Assembly: GCF_000478605.2 (NCBI RefSeq) | Contig: NZ_ASHX02000001.1 | Span: 6,339,001-6,403,000 of the forward strand | Length of the DNA stretch: 64,000 bases | Reading direction: 5' to 3' | Source of the DNA: Streptomyces thermolilacinus SPC6 | GTDB taxonomy: Bacteria; Actinomycetota; Actinomycetes; Streptomycetales; Streptomycetaceae | Part shown: in pieces, positions 49,595-57,895 of the stretch | How positions within the stretch are numbered: position 1 is the stretch's first letter | How the letters are laid out: each line of letters opens with the position of its first letter | Translations under genes and position numbers: made by a program | The notes under the pieces: model-generated | The model's input: the letters and a program-made list of their open reading frames with translations, nothing else | Told to the model about the DNA's origin: nothing | The model's database searches: none

Positions 49595-50278
49595 ATGACC
49601 ATGACAGTCGCCCCCGTTGGGAGGGCCCAACGGATGAGAGAAGTCCAGCAGGAACGGGCGATCGCGACCCGGCAGCACATCGTCGAGAGCGCCGCGGCCG
49701 TGTTCGACACCGAGGGGTTCGCCGGGGCGAGCCTCGGCCGGATCGTCGAGCGGGCCGGGACCACGCGAGGTGCGCTGCACTTCCACTTCCCGACCAAGGA
49801 CGCGCTCGCCACCGCGGTCATCAACGAGCACAACAGCCGGATGACCGCCGTCGTGGAATCGGTCACCCGAGGCGACACGAGCGCGCTCGAACAGATAGTG
49901 GAGATCTCCAGGACGACGGCACGGATGATCGACAAGGATCCCGTCGTCCGTGCCGGGACACGGCTGCTGATGGAGCTCACCTACACGGGCGACCTCCCCC
50001 TCGCGTACCGGGTGTGGATCGACGCGTGCGAAGACCTCTTCCGCAGGGCCGTCGCGGACGGCGACGTCTTGCCGACGGTCTCCCCCCAGGTGGTGGCGTA
50101 CCTGGTGATCTCCAGCCTCGCCGGAATCCAGATGGTCTCGTCGGTCCTGTCCGGCCGGAGCGATCTGGACCAGCGGGTCGAGGAGATGTGGCAGGTACTC
50201 CTCCTCGGCCTCGTCCCGCCCGACCGCCGACGCAAGGTGACCGGACGCCTCGACCCCGCGCGTCGCGAACCGGCCTGA
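49595..50278 (+). CDS. TetR family regulator of the gamma-butyrolactone receptor (ScbR/ArpA-like) type
   Basis: 227 residues. QQERAIATRQHIVESAAAVF and LGRIVERAGTTRGALHFHFP form the TetR helix-turn-helix (residues 15-65), with the F-H-F-P-T/S-K spacing typical of ScbR/ArpA proteins. The C-terminal part (LVISSLAGIQMVSSVLSGRS, DLDQRVEEMWQVLLLGLVPP) also matches that group, where a hydrophobic pocket with a Trp binds butyrolactone or furan autoregulators. No butyrolactone synthase or pathway is nearby, so it may be an orphan pseudo-receptor that senses other compounds. It is probably leaderless. The targets may include the gene 80 bp downstream. Confidence 0.83.
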   Translation: MTMTVAPVGRAQRMREVQQERAIATRQHIVESAAAVFDTEGFAGASLGRIVERAGTTRGALHFHFPTKDALATAVINEHNSRMTAVVESVTRGDTSALEQIVEISRTTARMIDKDPVVRAGTRLLMELTYTGDLPLAYRVWIDACEDLFRRAVADGDVLPTVSPQVVAYLVISSLAGIQMVSSVLSGRSDLDQRVEEMWQVLLLGLVPPDRRRKVTGRLDPARREPA

Positions 50279-50322
50279 CGCGCCGTCGTGCGGGACGGCT
50301 CGGCGGGCCGAGCGAGCCGCAC

Positions 50323-50350
50323 TTGACCCCAAGTGCGGTTGAGGTAGCAC
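50323..50350 (+). promoter_or_regulatory. SoxR-box-like promoter
   Basis: ACCCCAA-N6-TTGAGGT (50326-50345) matches the SoxR operator pattern CCTCAA-N6-TTGAGG at all but one position. It sits between TTGACC (50323-50328) and TAGCAC (50345-50350), i.e. in the promoter spacer where MerR-family activators bind. The ATG follows at 50360. Confidence 0.6.
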
Positions 50351-50359
50351 CGTTGGGTC

Positions 50360-50764
50360 ATGAGCGCACAGAGCACACACGACGACACGTTCCTTCTGTT
50401 CCGCAACACCATGCGGATCACCGACGGCCACCTGGAGGGCTTCCGCGAGGCCATCAGCCGGGCGGTGGAGTTCGCGCGGCAGCACGGGCCGCAGCTGATG
50501 GTGCAGACGTTCGTGGACGAGGAGCGGATGCTCGCGCACAGCTTCCAGCTGTACCGGGACTCCGACGCCGTCCGCACCCACTGGAAGATCGCGGACCCGT
50601 ACATCCAGGACGTGATGGCGCACTGCCGCGTGGAGCGCTTCGAGGTGTTCGGAGAGCCGGACGCCGACGTGGTGGCGGGCGTGCGCGCGGGGCTCGGCGA
50701 GCAGTGCCCGGTCACGTTCTCCCCGCGCATCGCCGGGTTCGTCCGCCTCGCCGCGGTGGACTGA
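50360..50764 (+). CDS. Small hypothetical protein, monooxygenase-like alpha/beta barrel
   Basis: 134 residues. FLLFRNTMRITDGHLEGFRE, PQLMVQTFVDEERMLAHSFQ and LYRDSDAVRTHWKIADPYIQ give the beta-alpha-beta-beta pattern of dimeric alpha/beta-barrel proteins such as antibiotic-biosynthesis monooxygenases. RVERFEVFGEPDADVVAGVR and a final strand follow. Not a confident family hit. The promoter looks SoxR-controlled; in S. coelicolor, where SoxR answers redox-active compounds, a small monooxygenase-like gene is among its targets. That makes a role in handling quinones or other redox cyclers plausible. Confidence 0.68.
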   Translation: MSAQSTHDDTFLLFRNTMRITDGHLEGFREAISRAVEFARQHGPQLMVQTFVDEERMLAHSFQLYRDSDAVRTHWKIADPYIQDVMAHCRVERFEVFGEPDADVVAGVRAGLGEQCPVTFSPRIAGFVRLAAVD

Positions 50765-50922
50765 TCGCGCGCACCTGGCCCGCCCGTACCGCCGGCGCAC
50801 ACACGCACCACACGCCCTGCCCCGACACCACCCGCCCCATCCACAGCCGGGCCCACCGACACCCCCGCCCGCCGCCGAAGCGGGACCCGCGGCCCACCCG
50901 CCCCGCCACGGACGCACCCCGT

Positions 50923-51960
50923 CTACGGGAGCAGCTCGACCGAGAGGTGCCCGCCCGCGGACAGGGAGCGCAGGAAGTCGGCGGCGTCGAAGACCCGGCC
51001 CGCGGAGGCGACACCGACCGTCCGGGTCCGGCCCGTGAGGACGCGGTGGACGGCCTCCACCGCGAGCGGCGCGCTGACGGCGTAGATGTCCCGGCCCCGC
51101 GCCACCGCGCGCCGTTCACCGGCCCCGGACCGTACGACGACGTCGACGAGGAACGTCTGCTCGGACCGCCCCCGCTCGTCGGCGGGGGCCGGGGCCGGGG
51201 TGTCGGGGGAGGCCAGGTCCCGGGCGGCCTCCCGCGTCATGTACGTACGGACCTCCGGGATGGCCAGGTGGCTCGGGACGGTGACGGCGTCGGCCATGGT
51301 GAACTCGCCGATGACGGCCCTGCTGCCCATCGGCTCGGGGAACGGCCACTGAAGCGTCGGCAGGGCGTCGTCGTGGTACTCGAGCCGCCCCTTCGTGTAG
51401 CGGACGCGGCGGCCGCCCCGCCGCTCATGGGAGACGCCGCCCGCGGCGCGCGTCCCGGCGGTGGGGTGCCAGCTGCTCAGCCCGTACGCGATGTGCGCCT
51501 CGTCGGCCTCCGCCCAGTCGCCCATCGCCGCCGTGACCAGCAGGTCGCCGAGGCCCCCGTAGAAGGCCATCGCGGGGACGATCACCGCCCCCGCGGCGCG
51601 GGCGCGGTCGGTGAAGTGCGCGAACGTGTCGGCGTTGGCCTCGATCTCGGCCGCCACGTCCACGTACGGGATCCCGGCGCGCAGAGCCGCCTCGATCACG
51701 GGGGCCGCGGTCGTGGCGAAGGGCCCCGCGCAGTTGATGACGGCCGCCGTCCCCGCCAGCGCCCGGTCGAGTGACGCCGCGTCGTCCGCCGAAGCGGGCC
51801 GGGCGTCGAGTCCGCCCTCGGACTCCGCCAGCGCCCGCAGTCTGCCGGGATCGCGGCCCGCAAGCACCGGTACGAACCCGCGCTCCCGCAGCGCGGCCAC
51901 CACGAACCGGCCCGTGTGCCCGTACGCGCCGAACACCACGACCCGCTGCCCCGACTCCAT
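50923..51960 (-). CDS. Saccharopine-dehydrogenase-like / trans-acting enoyl reductase family protein
   Basis: 345 residues from ATG 51960 (GGGGAGAGATC upstream). VVVFGAYGHTGRFVVAALRE is an NAD(P)-binding Rossmann turn (GxxGxxG). VINCAGPFATTAAPVIEAAL and GIPYVDVAAEIEANADTFAH are the family marks shared with mycobacterial trans-acting enoyl reductases and saccharopine dehydrogenase NADP-binding proteins. The reduction of a carrier- or CoA-bound enoyl group is known only for a few members; the substrate here is unknown. It is divergent from the GlxA-type regulator by 99 bp, a typical regulator-target arrangement. Confidence 0.87.
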   Translation of the reverse strand: MESGQRVVVFGAYGHTGRFVVAALRERGFVPVLAGRDPGRLRALAESEGGLDARPASADDAASLDRALAGTAAVINCAGPFATTAAPVIEAALRAGIPYVDVAAEIEANADTFAHFTDRARAAGAVIVPAMAFYGGLGDLLVTAAMGDWAEADEAHIAYGLSSWHPTAGTRAAGGVSHERRGGRRVRYTKGRLEYHDDALPTLQWPFPEPMGSRAVIGEFTMADAVTVPSHLAIPEVRTYMTREAARDLASPDTPAPAPADERGRSEQTFLVDVVVRSGAGERRAVARGRDIYAVSAPLAVEAVHRVLTGRTRTVGVASAGRVFDAADFLRSLSAGGHLSVELLP

Positions 51961-52046
51961 GATCTCTCCCCGCACTCGACTGACCGACTGCGGCAATCCT
52001 CGCGGGCGCGCACCCCCGCCGCGAGTGTCCGGAACGACATGCCCCG

Positions 52047-52052
52047 TACAAT
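52047..52052 (+). promoter_or_regulatory. -10 box for a leaderless GlxA-type regulator transcript
   Basis: TACAAT, a near-consensus -10, ends seven bases before ATG 52060. Upstream, TGTCCGGAACGACA contains TGTC/GACA arms that could be an operator shared with the divergent enoyl-reductase-like gene. Confidence 0.5.
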
Positions 52053-52059
52053 TACGGAC

Positions 52060-53040
52060 ATGGGATCTGTCGCGCTGGCCGTCACCGACGGGATGCTGCA
52101 CTTCGAACTGTCCGTGGCGTACGAGGTGTTCGCCTCCGCCCCGGCCGGCGTGCCGGTCGCGTGGTACGACCTGGCCGTCTGCGGGCCGGCCGCCGTGCGG
52201 GTCGGGCGGTTCCGGCTGGAGCCCGACCACGGGCTGGACCGGCTCACGAGCGCCGACACCGTGATCGTCCCCGGCTGGGCGGACATCGACGAGGACCCGC
52301 CCGCCGAACTGCTCCAAGCGGTGCGGGCGGCACACGAGGCGGGCGCCCGCGTGGCCTCCCTCTGCACCGGCGCCTTCGTCCTCGCCGCGGCCGGGCTGCT
52401 GGACGGGGCCCGCGCCACCACGCACTGGGCGCACACCGGGACCCTCGCCGCGCGCTATCCCCGCGTCGAGGTCGATCCGGACGTGCTGTACGTGGACAAC
52501 GGCAGCGTGCTCACCTCCGCGGGGAAGGCCGCCGCGCTGGACCTGTGCCTGCACCTCGTACGCCTCGACCACGGCTCGTCGGTCGCCAACGCCGCCGCCC
52601 GCCGCCTGGTCGTACCGCCCCATCGCGAGGGCGGCCAGGCCCAGTTCGTCGCCGCACCCGTACCGGACCGGACCGACCACCCGCTCGCCGCCCTGCTGCC
52701 CTGGGCGCTCGAACGCCTCGACCAGCCGCTGACCGTGAACGACCTGGCGCGTCAGGCGCGGATGAGCTCGCGCCACCTGGGCCGCCGCTTCCGCGCGGCG
52801 ACCGGTACGACCCCGCTCCAGTGGCTGCTGACCCAGCGCATCCGCCGCGCCCAGGAGCTGCTGGAGACCACCGACGGCAGCGTGGACGCCATCGCGGAGG
52901 CCACCGGCATGGGTACCGCCGCGACCCTGCGCCGCCACTTCAACCGCACCGTCGGCGTGCCGCCGGACACCTATCGGCGCACCTTCCGCTCACGCCCGCG
53001 GCCCGGCACGGACCACACACCCGCCCCCACCCCTGCCTGA
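52060..53040 (+). CDS. GlxA/FtrA-type AraC family regulator (DJ-1-like domain plus HTH)
   Basis: 326 residues. Residues 5-190 are a DJ-1/PfpI-like domain (VTDGMLHFELSVAYEVFASA, DTVIVPGWADIDEDPP, GARVASLCTGAFVLAAAGLL with the nucleophile-elbow Cys). Residues 215-310 are the AraC double HTH (LDQPLTVNDLARQARMSSRH, LGRRFRAATGTTPLQWLLTQ, TGMGTAATLRRHFNRTVGVP). Such regulators respond to amides, amines or reactive aldehydes and usually control a neighbouring oxidoreductase. Here the divergent enoyl-reductase-like gene is the first candidate and the aldo/keto reductase downstream the second. Translation seems to begin on a leaderless mRNA. Confidence 0.92.
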   Translation: MGSVALAVTDGMLHFELSVAYEVFASAPAGVPVAWYDLAVCGPAAVRVGRFRLEPDHGLDRLTSADTVIVPGWADIDEDPPAELLQAVRAAHEAGARVASLCTGAFVLAAAGLLDGARATTHWAHTGTLAARYPRVEVDPDVLYVDNGSVLTSAGKAAALDLCLHLVRLDHGSSVANAAARRLVVPPHREGGQAQFVAAPVPDRTDHPLAALLPWALERLDQPLTVNDLARQARMSSRHLGRRFRAATGTTPLQWLLTQRIRRAQELLETTDGSVDAIAEATGMGTAATLRRHFNRTVGVPPDTYRRTFRSRPRPGTDHTPAPTPA

Positions 53041-53050
53041 CGCGCACCTC

Positions 53051-53075
53051 AAGTGCCGTCGGGGTCACGGCACTT
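53051..53075 (+). terminator. Terminator hairpin after the GlxA-type regulator
   Basis: AAGTGCCGT, CGGGGTC, ACGGCACTT: a perfect 9-bp stem, ten bases past the stop. Confidence 0.75.
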
Positions 53076-53129
53076 CCGCCCGGCCGACGATCAGGCGCAC
53101 GCGAAGCGAGCGCAGACCCGGGAGGGCCG

Positions 53130-53153
53130 GGTTACCGGGACGGCCCCGGGTAG
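53130..53153 (+). promoter_or_regulatory. SigB-type promoter of the aldo/keto reductase gene
   Basis: GGTT (53130-53133), 14 bp, GGGTAG (53148-53153), 25 bp before ATG 53179. TAGGGT at 53151-53156 could alternatively be a housekeeping -10. Confidence 0.5.
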
Positions 53154-53178
53154 GGTCGGGCCGGTGAGGGGGAAACCG

Positions 53179-54054
53179 ATGACTTCGAGCACGACGAACA
53201 CTCCTGGCCCCACGGGCAGGTTCTCCATCGGAGGGGAACTCCCGGTGACCCGGCTCGGGTTCGGTGCCATGCGCCTGCCCACCGGCCCCGGCCCCGAACG
53301 GGAAGCCGCCATCGCGGTGGCCCGGCGCGCCGTCGACCTGGGCGTCACCTTGATCGACACCGCCCACTTGTACGGCTGGGGCGCCAACGAGGAACTCCTC
53401 GCCGAGGCCCTGTTCCCGTACCCCGACGACTTGCTGATCACCACCAAGGTCGGTGTCACCCGGTCCGGGCCGGAGGGCTGGGCGTACGACGGACGGCCGG
53501 AGAGCCTGCGCGAGCAGGTCGAGCAGGGCCTGCGCCGGCTCAGGACCGAGCGCGTCGGCCTGCTCCAGCTGCACCGGATCGACCCGAAGGTTCCGGTCGC
53601 CGAACAGGTGGGCGCGCTCCGCGACCTCCAACGGGAAGGGAAGATCGGGCACATCGGCCTGTCCGAGGTCACCACGGCGCAGCTCGCCGAGGCCCGCCGG
53701 ACCGCCGGGATCGCCAGCGTGCAGAACCGCTACAACCTCTTCGACCGGGAGTACGAGCCGGTTCTGGAGGCGTGCGAGGCCGCCGGTATCGCCTTCCTTC
53801 CCTGGCGGCCCGTCGCCGCGGCAGCCGACGCGGGCCAGGGCGCCGCGCTCGACACGGTCGCGGCTGTCGCCACCGAACTCGGCGCCACCACGCCCCAGGT
53901 CCTGCTCGCGTGGCTGCTCGCCCGTTCCCCGGTCGTCCTGCCGATCCCGGGAACCGCCTCGCTGATCCACCTGGAGGAGAACCTCGCTGCGGCCGACCTC
54001 CGGCTCACCGACTCCCAGCTCCAGCGCCTCCACCGTGCGGCCGTGCCCTCCTAG
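53179..54054 (+). CDS. Aldo/keto reductase
   Basis: 291 residues from ATG 53179 with GAGGGGGAAA upstream. VTRLGFGAMRLPTGPGPERE, LIDTAHLYGWGANEELLAEA (catalytic Asp and Tyr), LLITTKVGVTR (Lys) and GLLQLHRIDPKVPVAEQVGA (His) give the complete AKR tetrad. LLARSPVVLPIPGTASLIHL is the NADPH-binding end. It reduces carbonyl compounds with NADPH, a usual aldehyde-stress function. It lies behind the GlxA-type regulator's terminator with a SigB-type promoter of its own. Confidence 0.93.
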   Translation: MTSSTTNTPGPTGRFSIGGELPVTRLGFGAMRLPTGPGPEREAAIAVARRAVDLGVTLIDTAHLYGWGANEELLAEALFPYPDDLLITTKVGVTRSGPEGWAYDGRPESLREQVEQGLRRLRTERVGLLQLHRIDPKVPVAEQVGALRDLQREGKIGHIGLSEVTTAQLAEARRTAGIASVQNRYNLFDREYEPVLEACEAAGIAFLPWRPVAAAADAGQGAALDTVAAVATELGATTPQVLLAWLLARSPVVLPIPGTASLIHLEENLAAADLRLTDSQLQRLHRAAVPS

Positions 54055-54225
54055 ACCTGCTCCAGCAGCCGGTCCCGGTTCGCGCCCCGCACCGTGACGA
54101 TCACGGTGCGGGGCGCGGGGCTCATCGCGATGAGCACAGCCGATCCTCCGTACGACGCCCGTCCGCCCCGCCCCCACCCCGGAAAACCGCGGGCGCCCCG
54201 CCGACCGCACGCGGCAACATGAGAC

Positions 54226-55104
54226 ATGCGTTCACATGACTGGCATGTCACCGGAGACCTCGACGACTTCCTCGCCCGGGCCGGGGACTTTTTGCGCTCG
54301 CGCCCCGCCCTGCACAACACACCGCTGACGGACATCGAGAGACTGCGAACGCGCCCCGAGACCGGACAGGACGGCGCGGCCGCCGTGTTCGGGCGGCTGG
54401 AGTCGGGAGGCGAGGTCCGCGCGGTCTTCTATCTCACGCCGCGTGGCCGCCTGGGTCTCACCCCGCTGCCCGCCGAGCAGACCGACGCGCTCGCCGCTCT
54501 TCTGACGGGCCTCGGCCGCCTTCCCTCCCACGTCATCGCGGACCACGACACCGCCGGAGCCTTCGCCCGGTCACAGCGGCGGCACACGGACGCCACACCG
54601 GAGCTCTTCTGGCGGACTCACCTCTACCGTCTCGGCACGCTCACCGCGCCGCGGCCGCGCCCGGAGGGCCACGCTCGCCCCAGGGGCGGTGAGGACCGGG
54701 AACACGTGGTGCGCTGGTGCCGCGAGTTCTGCGTCACCGTCGGGGAGCAGTCCTCCATCGACCTGATCGACGCCGGAGCCTGGAGCGACTCGCGTTTCGG
54801 TGACCGGCACTTCACGTTCTGGGAGACCCCGGACGGCACGCCCGTCTCGATGGCGGCCGCGACCTCGGTCATCGGCGGCATGGTCCGGGTGGACCCCGTC
54901 TACACCCCCGCCCACCTCCGGGGCCGCGGGTACGCGGGGGCCGTGACGGCCGAGGTGAGCCGGGCCGCGCTGGCCGTGGGGGCGAGGGACGTCGTCCTGT
55001 TCACGGACCCGGCCAACCCGACCAGCAACGCCCTCTACCAGCGCATCGGGTACGTCCACGTCGCCGACTTCGCCGGGTACAGGTTCTCCTACGGCACCCC
55101 GTAG
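54226..55104 (+). CDS. GNAT family N-acetyltransferase, intact copy of a tandem pair
   Basis: 292 residues, starting at ATG 54226 (RSHDWHVTGDLDDFLARAGD). The N-terminal half (to about 150) is a degenerate acetyltransferase-like region (AAVFGRLESGGEVRAVFYLT). The C-terminal half (175-290) is the active GNAT: VSMAAATSVIGGMVRVDPVY, TPAHLRGRGYAGAVTAEVSR (acetyl-CoA loop R-G-R-G-Y-A) and ALYQRIGYVHVADFAGYRF. It is followed after 107 bp by a broken paralogue. The acceptor substrate is unknown. Confidence 0.87.
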   Translation: MRSHDWHVTGDLDDFLARAGDFLRSRPALHNTPLTDIERLRTRPETGQDGAAAVFGRLESGGEVRAVFYLTPRGRLGLTPLPAEQTDALAALLTGLGRLPSHVIADHDTAGAFARSQRRHTDATPELFWRTHLYRLGTLTAPRPRPEGHARPRGGEDREHVVRWCREFCVTVGEQSSIDLIDAGAWSDSRFGDRHFTFWETPDGTPVSMAAATSVIGGMVRVDPVYTPAHLRGRGYAGAVTAEVSRAALAVGARDVVLFTDPANPTSNALYQRIGYVHVADFAGYRFSYGTP

Positions 55105-55211
55105 GCGGTGCAGGCACACGCCGGTCGCGCCGCGGGCCCGAGACACCTCCCGGCGCCCGCCCCGAAAGGGAAATCCACGGGCGCCCACCGGCCGCACGCG
55201 GGACATGAGCC

Positions 55212-56221
55212 ATGCGTGCAGACGGCTGGCATGTCACCGGAGACCTCGACGACTTCCTCGGCCGGGCGGGTGGTTTCCCGCGCTCGCGCCCCGCCCCGCA
55301 CACCGTCCCGTTGACGGTGACCGAGCGCACGCGGGGCCTCGACGCGTACGGCGCCGAAGCCCCCGTGCTCGGGTGGCTCGAACGGACCGGCGAGGTACGG
55401 GCGGCGTTCTTCCGCACCCCGCCCCGCCGCCCGAACGTCACGCCCCTGATCCCGAGGACGCCGACGCGCTCGCCGCCCGCCCGGCCGGGCTCGGCCACCC
55501 CCTTCCCGGTGTCATCGCCGCGCACGACACCGCCACGGCCTTCGCCGCCGCCTGGCAGCGGCACACCGGCGTCACGCCCACGCTCCACAAGCGCCAACGC
55601 CTCTGCCGCCTGGGCACGCTCACCCCGCCCGAGCCGCTCCCGGAGGGCCGCAGCCGCGTGGCGGGCGAGCGGGACCGCGACCGGCTGATGGCCTGGCACG
55701 GCGAGTTCGCCGCCGCCATCGGATCGTCCACGCCCATGGACCCCGGCTCCTGGGCCGACGCACGCATCGCCTCGGGGCGCGCCACGTTCTGGGAGACCCC
55801 GGACGGCACCCCTCTCTCCATGGCGGGCGTGAGCCCGATGGTCGCGGGACAGGTCCGGGTGGCGCCCGTCTACACCCCGGCACATCTGCGCGGCCACGGC
55901 TACGCGGGCGCCGTGACGGCCGAGGTCAGCAGGGCCGCGCTGGCCGCGGGTGCGGCGGAGGTCCTGCTGTTCGCGGACGTGGCCACCCCGACGAGCAACG
56001 GCCTCTACCGGCGCGTCGGCTACCGCCCGGTCACGGATTTCGCGGTGTACGACTTCCCGGGGCGCGGGGCGCGGGGCGCGGGGCGCGGGGCGCGGGGCGC
56101 GGGGCGCGGGGCGCGGGGGGCGGGGCGCGGGGCGCGGGGCGGCGGGCGGGACGGCTGGACCGAGGAGGTGGGACCCGGGTGCGGGCACGGGCGTGGGTTC
56201 GCGCGAGGCCCGTTCGTATGA
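55212..56221 (+). pseudogene. Second GNAT copy, frameshifted and with expanded GC repeat at its end
   Basis: From ATG 55212 the protein RADGWHVTGDLDDFLGRAGG parallels the upstream gene up to PNVTPL near 55450. There the frame is lost and the homologous remainder (PEDADALAARPAGLGHPLPG, TPAHLRGHGYAGAVTAEVSR, LYRRVGYRPVTDFAVYDFPG) continues in the next frame. After FAVYDF the sequence runs into a 7-bp GC repeat with no stop until 56221, where relatives would end at once. It is a recent duplicate in decay; the acetyl-CoA loop itself is intact. Confidence 0.8.
56059..56143. repeat. Simple sequence repeat, unit GGGGCGC (7 bp), about 11 copies
   Basis: A nearly perfect run of GGGGCGC units with small interruptions towards the end. 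Seven is not a multiple of three, so any gain or loss of a unit shifts the reading frame. Confidence 0.85.
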
Positions 56222-56222
56222 T
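56217..56222 (+). promoter_or_regulatory. -10 box for a leaderless transcript
   Basis: TATGAT ends six bases before the ATG at 56229. Confidence 0.5.
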
Positions 56223-56228
56223 CGTGGG

Positions 56229-56735
56229 ATGACGCCCGACGCGCGTGTGACCCGCGCCGCCTTCGCCGACCGTATCCGCCCCATGTCCGCTCCTCAGCCG
56301 ATGCCGCTCCTGCCCGAGCGTGCGTGGTCCGACGACGACTGGGAGCGGATCCAGCGTGGTTACGCCGCGCGGGACATGGACGAGAAGTGGCACGTCTTCA
56401 CCGAGGGGCGCGTCGTCCACGTGCACCGCAGCTGGAAGGGCCAGGGCATCTACGCGGCGACCTTCGCACCGGCCGATGGCGGTGGATGGCATATCGCCGA
56501 CGCCGTGGTGGAGCGTGACCCCACGCGTTACCGGGGTACGGACGACGCGTACGACTGCGTGATGCTGGAGCTGGTGCTCAGCGCCATCGTGCTCGGGGAA
56601 CCCGCGTCCGCTCTCCGCGCGAAGCTGGTGGAGGTGACGCGCCGCGGTCACGGCGCGGCGGAAGCGCCCGCCGGTGTGATCCAGCACAGCGCGGTGGGGC
56701 TGCGTACCCCGGATTCCGCCCCGCCGTCGCGGTAG
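56229..56735 (+). CDS. Conserved hypothetical protein
   Basis: 168 residues from ATG 56229. PLLPERAWSDDDWERIQRGY, DMDEKWHVFTEGRVVHVHRS, WHIADAVVERDPTRYRGTDD and MLELVLSAIVLGEPASALRA are strongly patterned. I recall the W-H-x-F-x-E-G-x-V-x-x-H-R-S / V-E-R-D-P-x-R-Y block in many streptomycete hypotheticals. There is no known domain and no catalytic motif I can name. It is cytosolic and probably leaderless. Confidence 0.75.
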   Translation: MTPDARVTRAAFADRIRPMSAPQPMPLLPERAWSDDDWERIQRGYAARDMDEKWHVFTEGRVVHVHRSWKGQGIYAATFAPADGGGWHIADAVVERDPTRYRGTDDAYDCVMLELVLSAIVLGEPASALRAKLVEVTRRGHGAAEAPAGVIQHSAVGLRTPDSAPPSR

Positions 56736-56799
56736 GGGCCTGGCTCAGCGGCTGCCGTTCAGCCGGTGGTGGGGTAGAGGGAGGGGAGGGCGGTCACGT

Positions 56800-57235
56800 G
56801 TGGGTGGCCGCCTCGACGGCCGCGCGGGCGGACCGAGCACTTCGACGTCCGCCGAATCGGTGCGCAAGGGCCTGAGCCGCCCACCCGTCTCCGCTCCCGG
56901 CGCCGGCCTCACGTACTCCAACACCAACTACCTGGTCCTCGGCATGCTCATCGAGAAGGTGACGCGGAAGCCGGTGCACCAGGCGGTCACGGACCGCGTC
57001 ATCGAACCGCTCGGCCTGAGCCGCACCGTCTTCCCCGCCCCCGGCGACCGAGCCTGCCCGCCCTGGCGGCCAACGGCTACCACGGCGTACGGATCGGAAG
57101 CCTCTACTTCTGGACGCCGGCCCTCACCTACGCCCCGTCCCTCTACAGCAGCGCCGGCGCGATCATCTCGACCCTGAAGGGCCTCCCCACGTTCAACCAG
57201 GCACTGCTCGCGGGCAAGGTACAGAACCTCGGCCG
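56800..57235 (+). pseudogene. Remnant of a serine hydrolase (beta-lactamase/D,D-peptidase family)
   Basis: PGAGLTYSNTNYLVLGMLIE contains the Y-x-N motif of class C beta-lactamase-like enzymes, followed by KPVHQAVTDRVIEPLGLSRT. A frameshift near 57045 moves the rest (LPALAANGYHGVRIGSLYFW, AGAIISTLKGLPTFNQALLA, GKVQNLG) to the next frame. The N-terminal SxxK part and the C-terminal H-x-G part are absent. It is only an internal piece of about 140 residues. Confidence 0.75.
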
Positions 57236-57895
57236 CAGGCGGCTGCGAGACCCCGGGAGGCGGACCGGCGCGCGGACTCCCATCGGGTGTTCCCGCGGGT
57301 GGCGAAGCCGCATTCACCGCATCGGTGGCGGAATGCCACGTCGACTCCCTGTCGGGTGTCCTGCAGACTTCGAAGCTGCCGCCGGGAGGAGGTCCGGGGT
57401 GGCGGTCGGCGTAGTGGGATCGCCGCGTCTTCGCTCCCCGGCCCCGGTTCGGGAACGGTGTCCTCGTCTGGCGGGCCGCACACCCCACTGAACCTGAGCG
57501 CAAGATGCGGACCACCCCGGGGCGGCGAACCGCACCGGCCCCAGTGGCCCGAGCCGCCCCAATGCCCCTCGCGCGACGCGGAGACGCTTCTCGTCCCCGA
57601 CCTGGAGGAGTCAGGCCGGATCACCGTACCGGCGTGATCAGCCTCGGCGGCCGGGCGGCCTGTTCGTCGGCGCCTGCGAGCGCTCCGCGGCGCGGTTCCT
57701 GCGGCGAGCGACGTCTGCTCGCCGCAGGAACCGCCCGGGCGGAGCACGCCGCACCCATCACCCGAGCCGCGGCGGGCGGCTGTGGCGGTGGGCCGTCGCC
57801 GGACGGCTCAGGGCATCGGCCGACCCGGCTACTCAGCCGGGTCTGAGTACCCGCGCGCATCCGGCGAGGCCGTGTCGGCTCCGACACTGCCCGGC
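57236..57895. other. Gene-poor region with one strong inverted repeat
   Basis: 660 bp. Apart from the 18-bp inverted repeat at 57692-57734, nothing is recognisable. A short frame ending ETLLVPDLEESGRITVPA at 57637 looks like the tail of a lost gene but cannot be assigned. The region reads as decay debris after the serine hydrolase remnant. Confidence 0.45.
57692..57734. repeat. Perfect 18-bp inverted repeat
   Basis: GCGGTTCCTGCGGCGAGC pairs perfectly with GCTCGCCGCAGGAACCGC across a 7-base loop (57710-57716). It could be a terminator or the trace of a mobile element; no gene ends directly before it. Confidence 0.85.

Noticed and set aside
53046..53066. A second SoxR-box-like site (ACCTCAA followed by TCGGGGT) before the aldo/keto reductase
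   Set aside because: The right arm has two mismatches and the segment is part of a perfect terminator hairpin.
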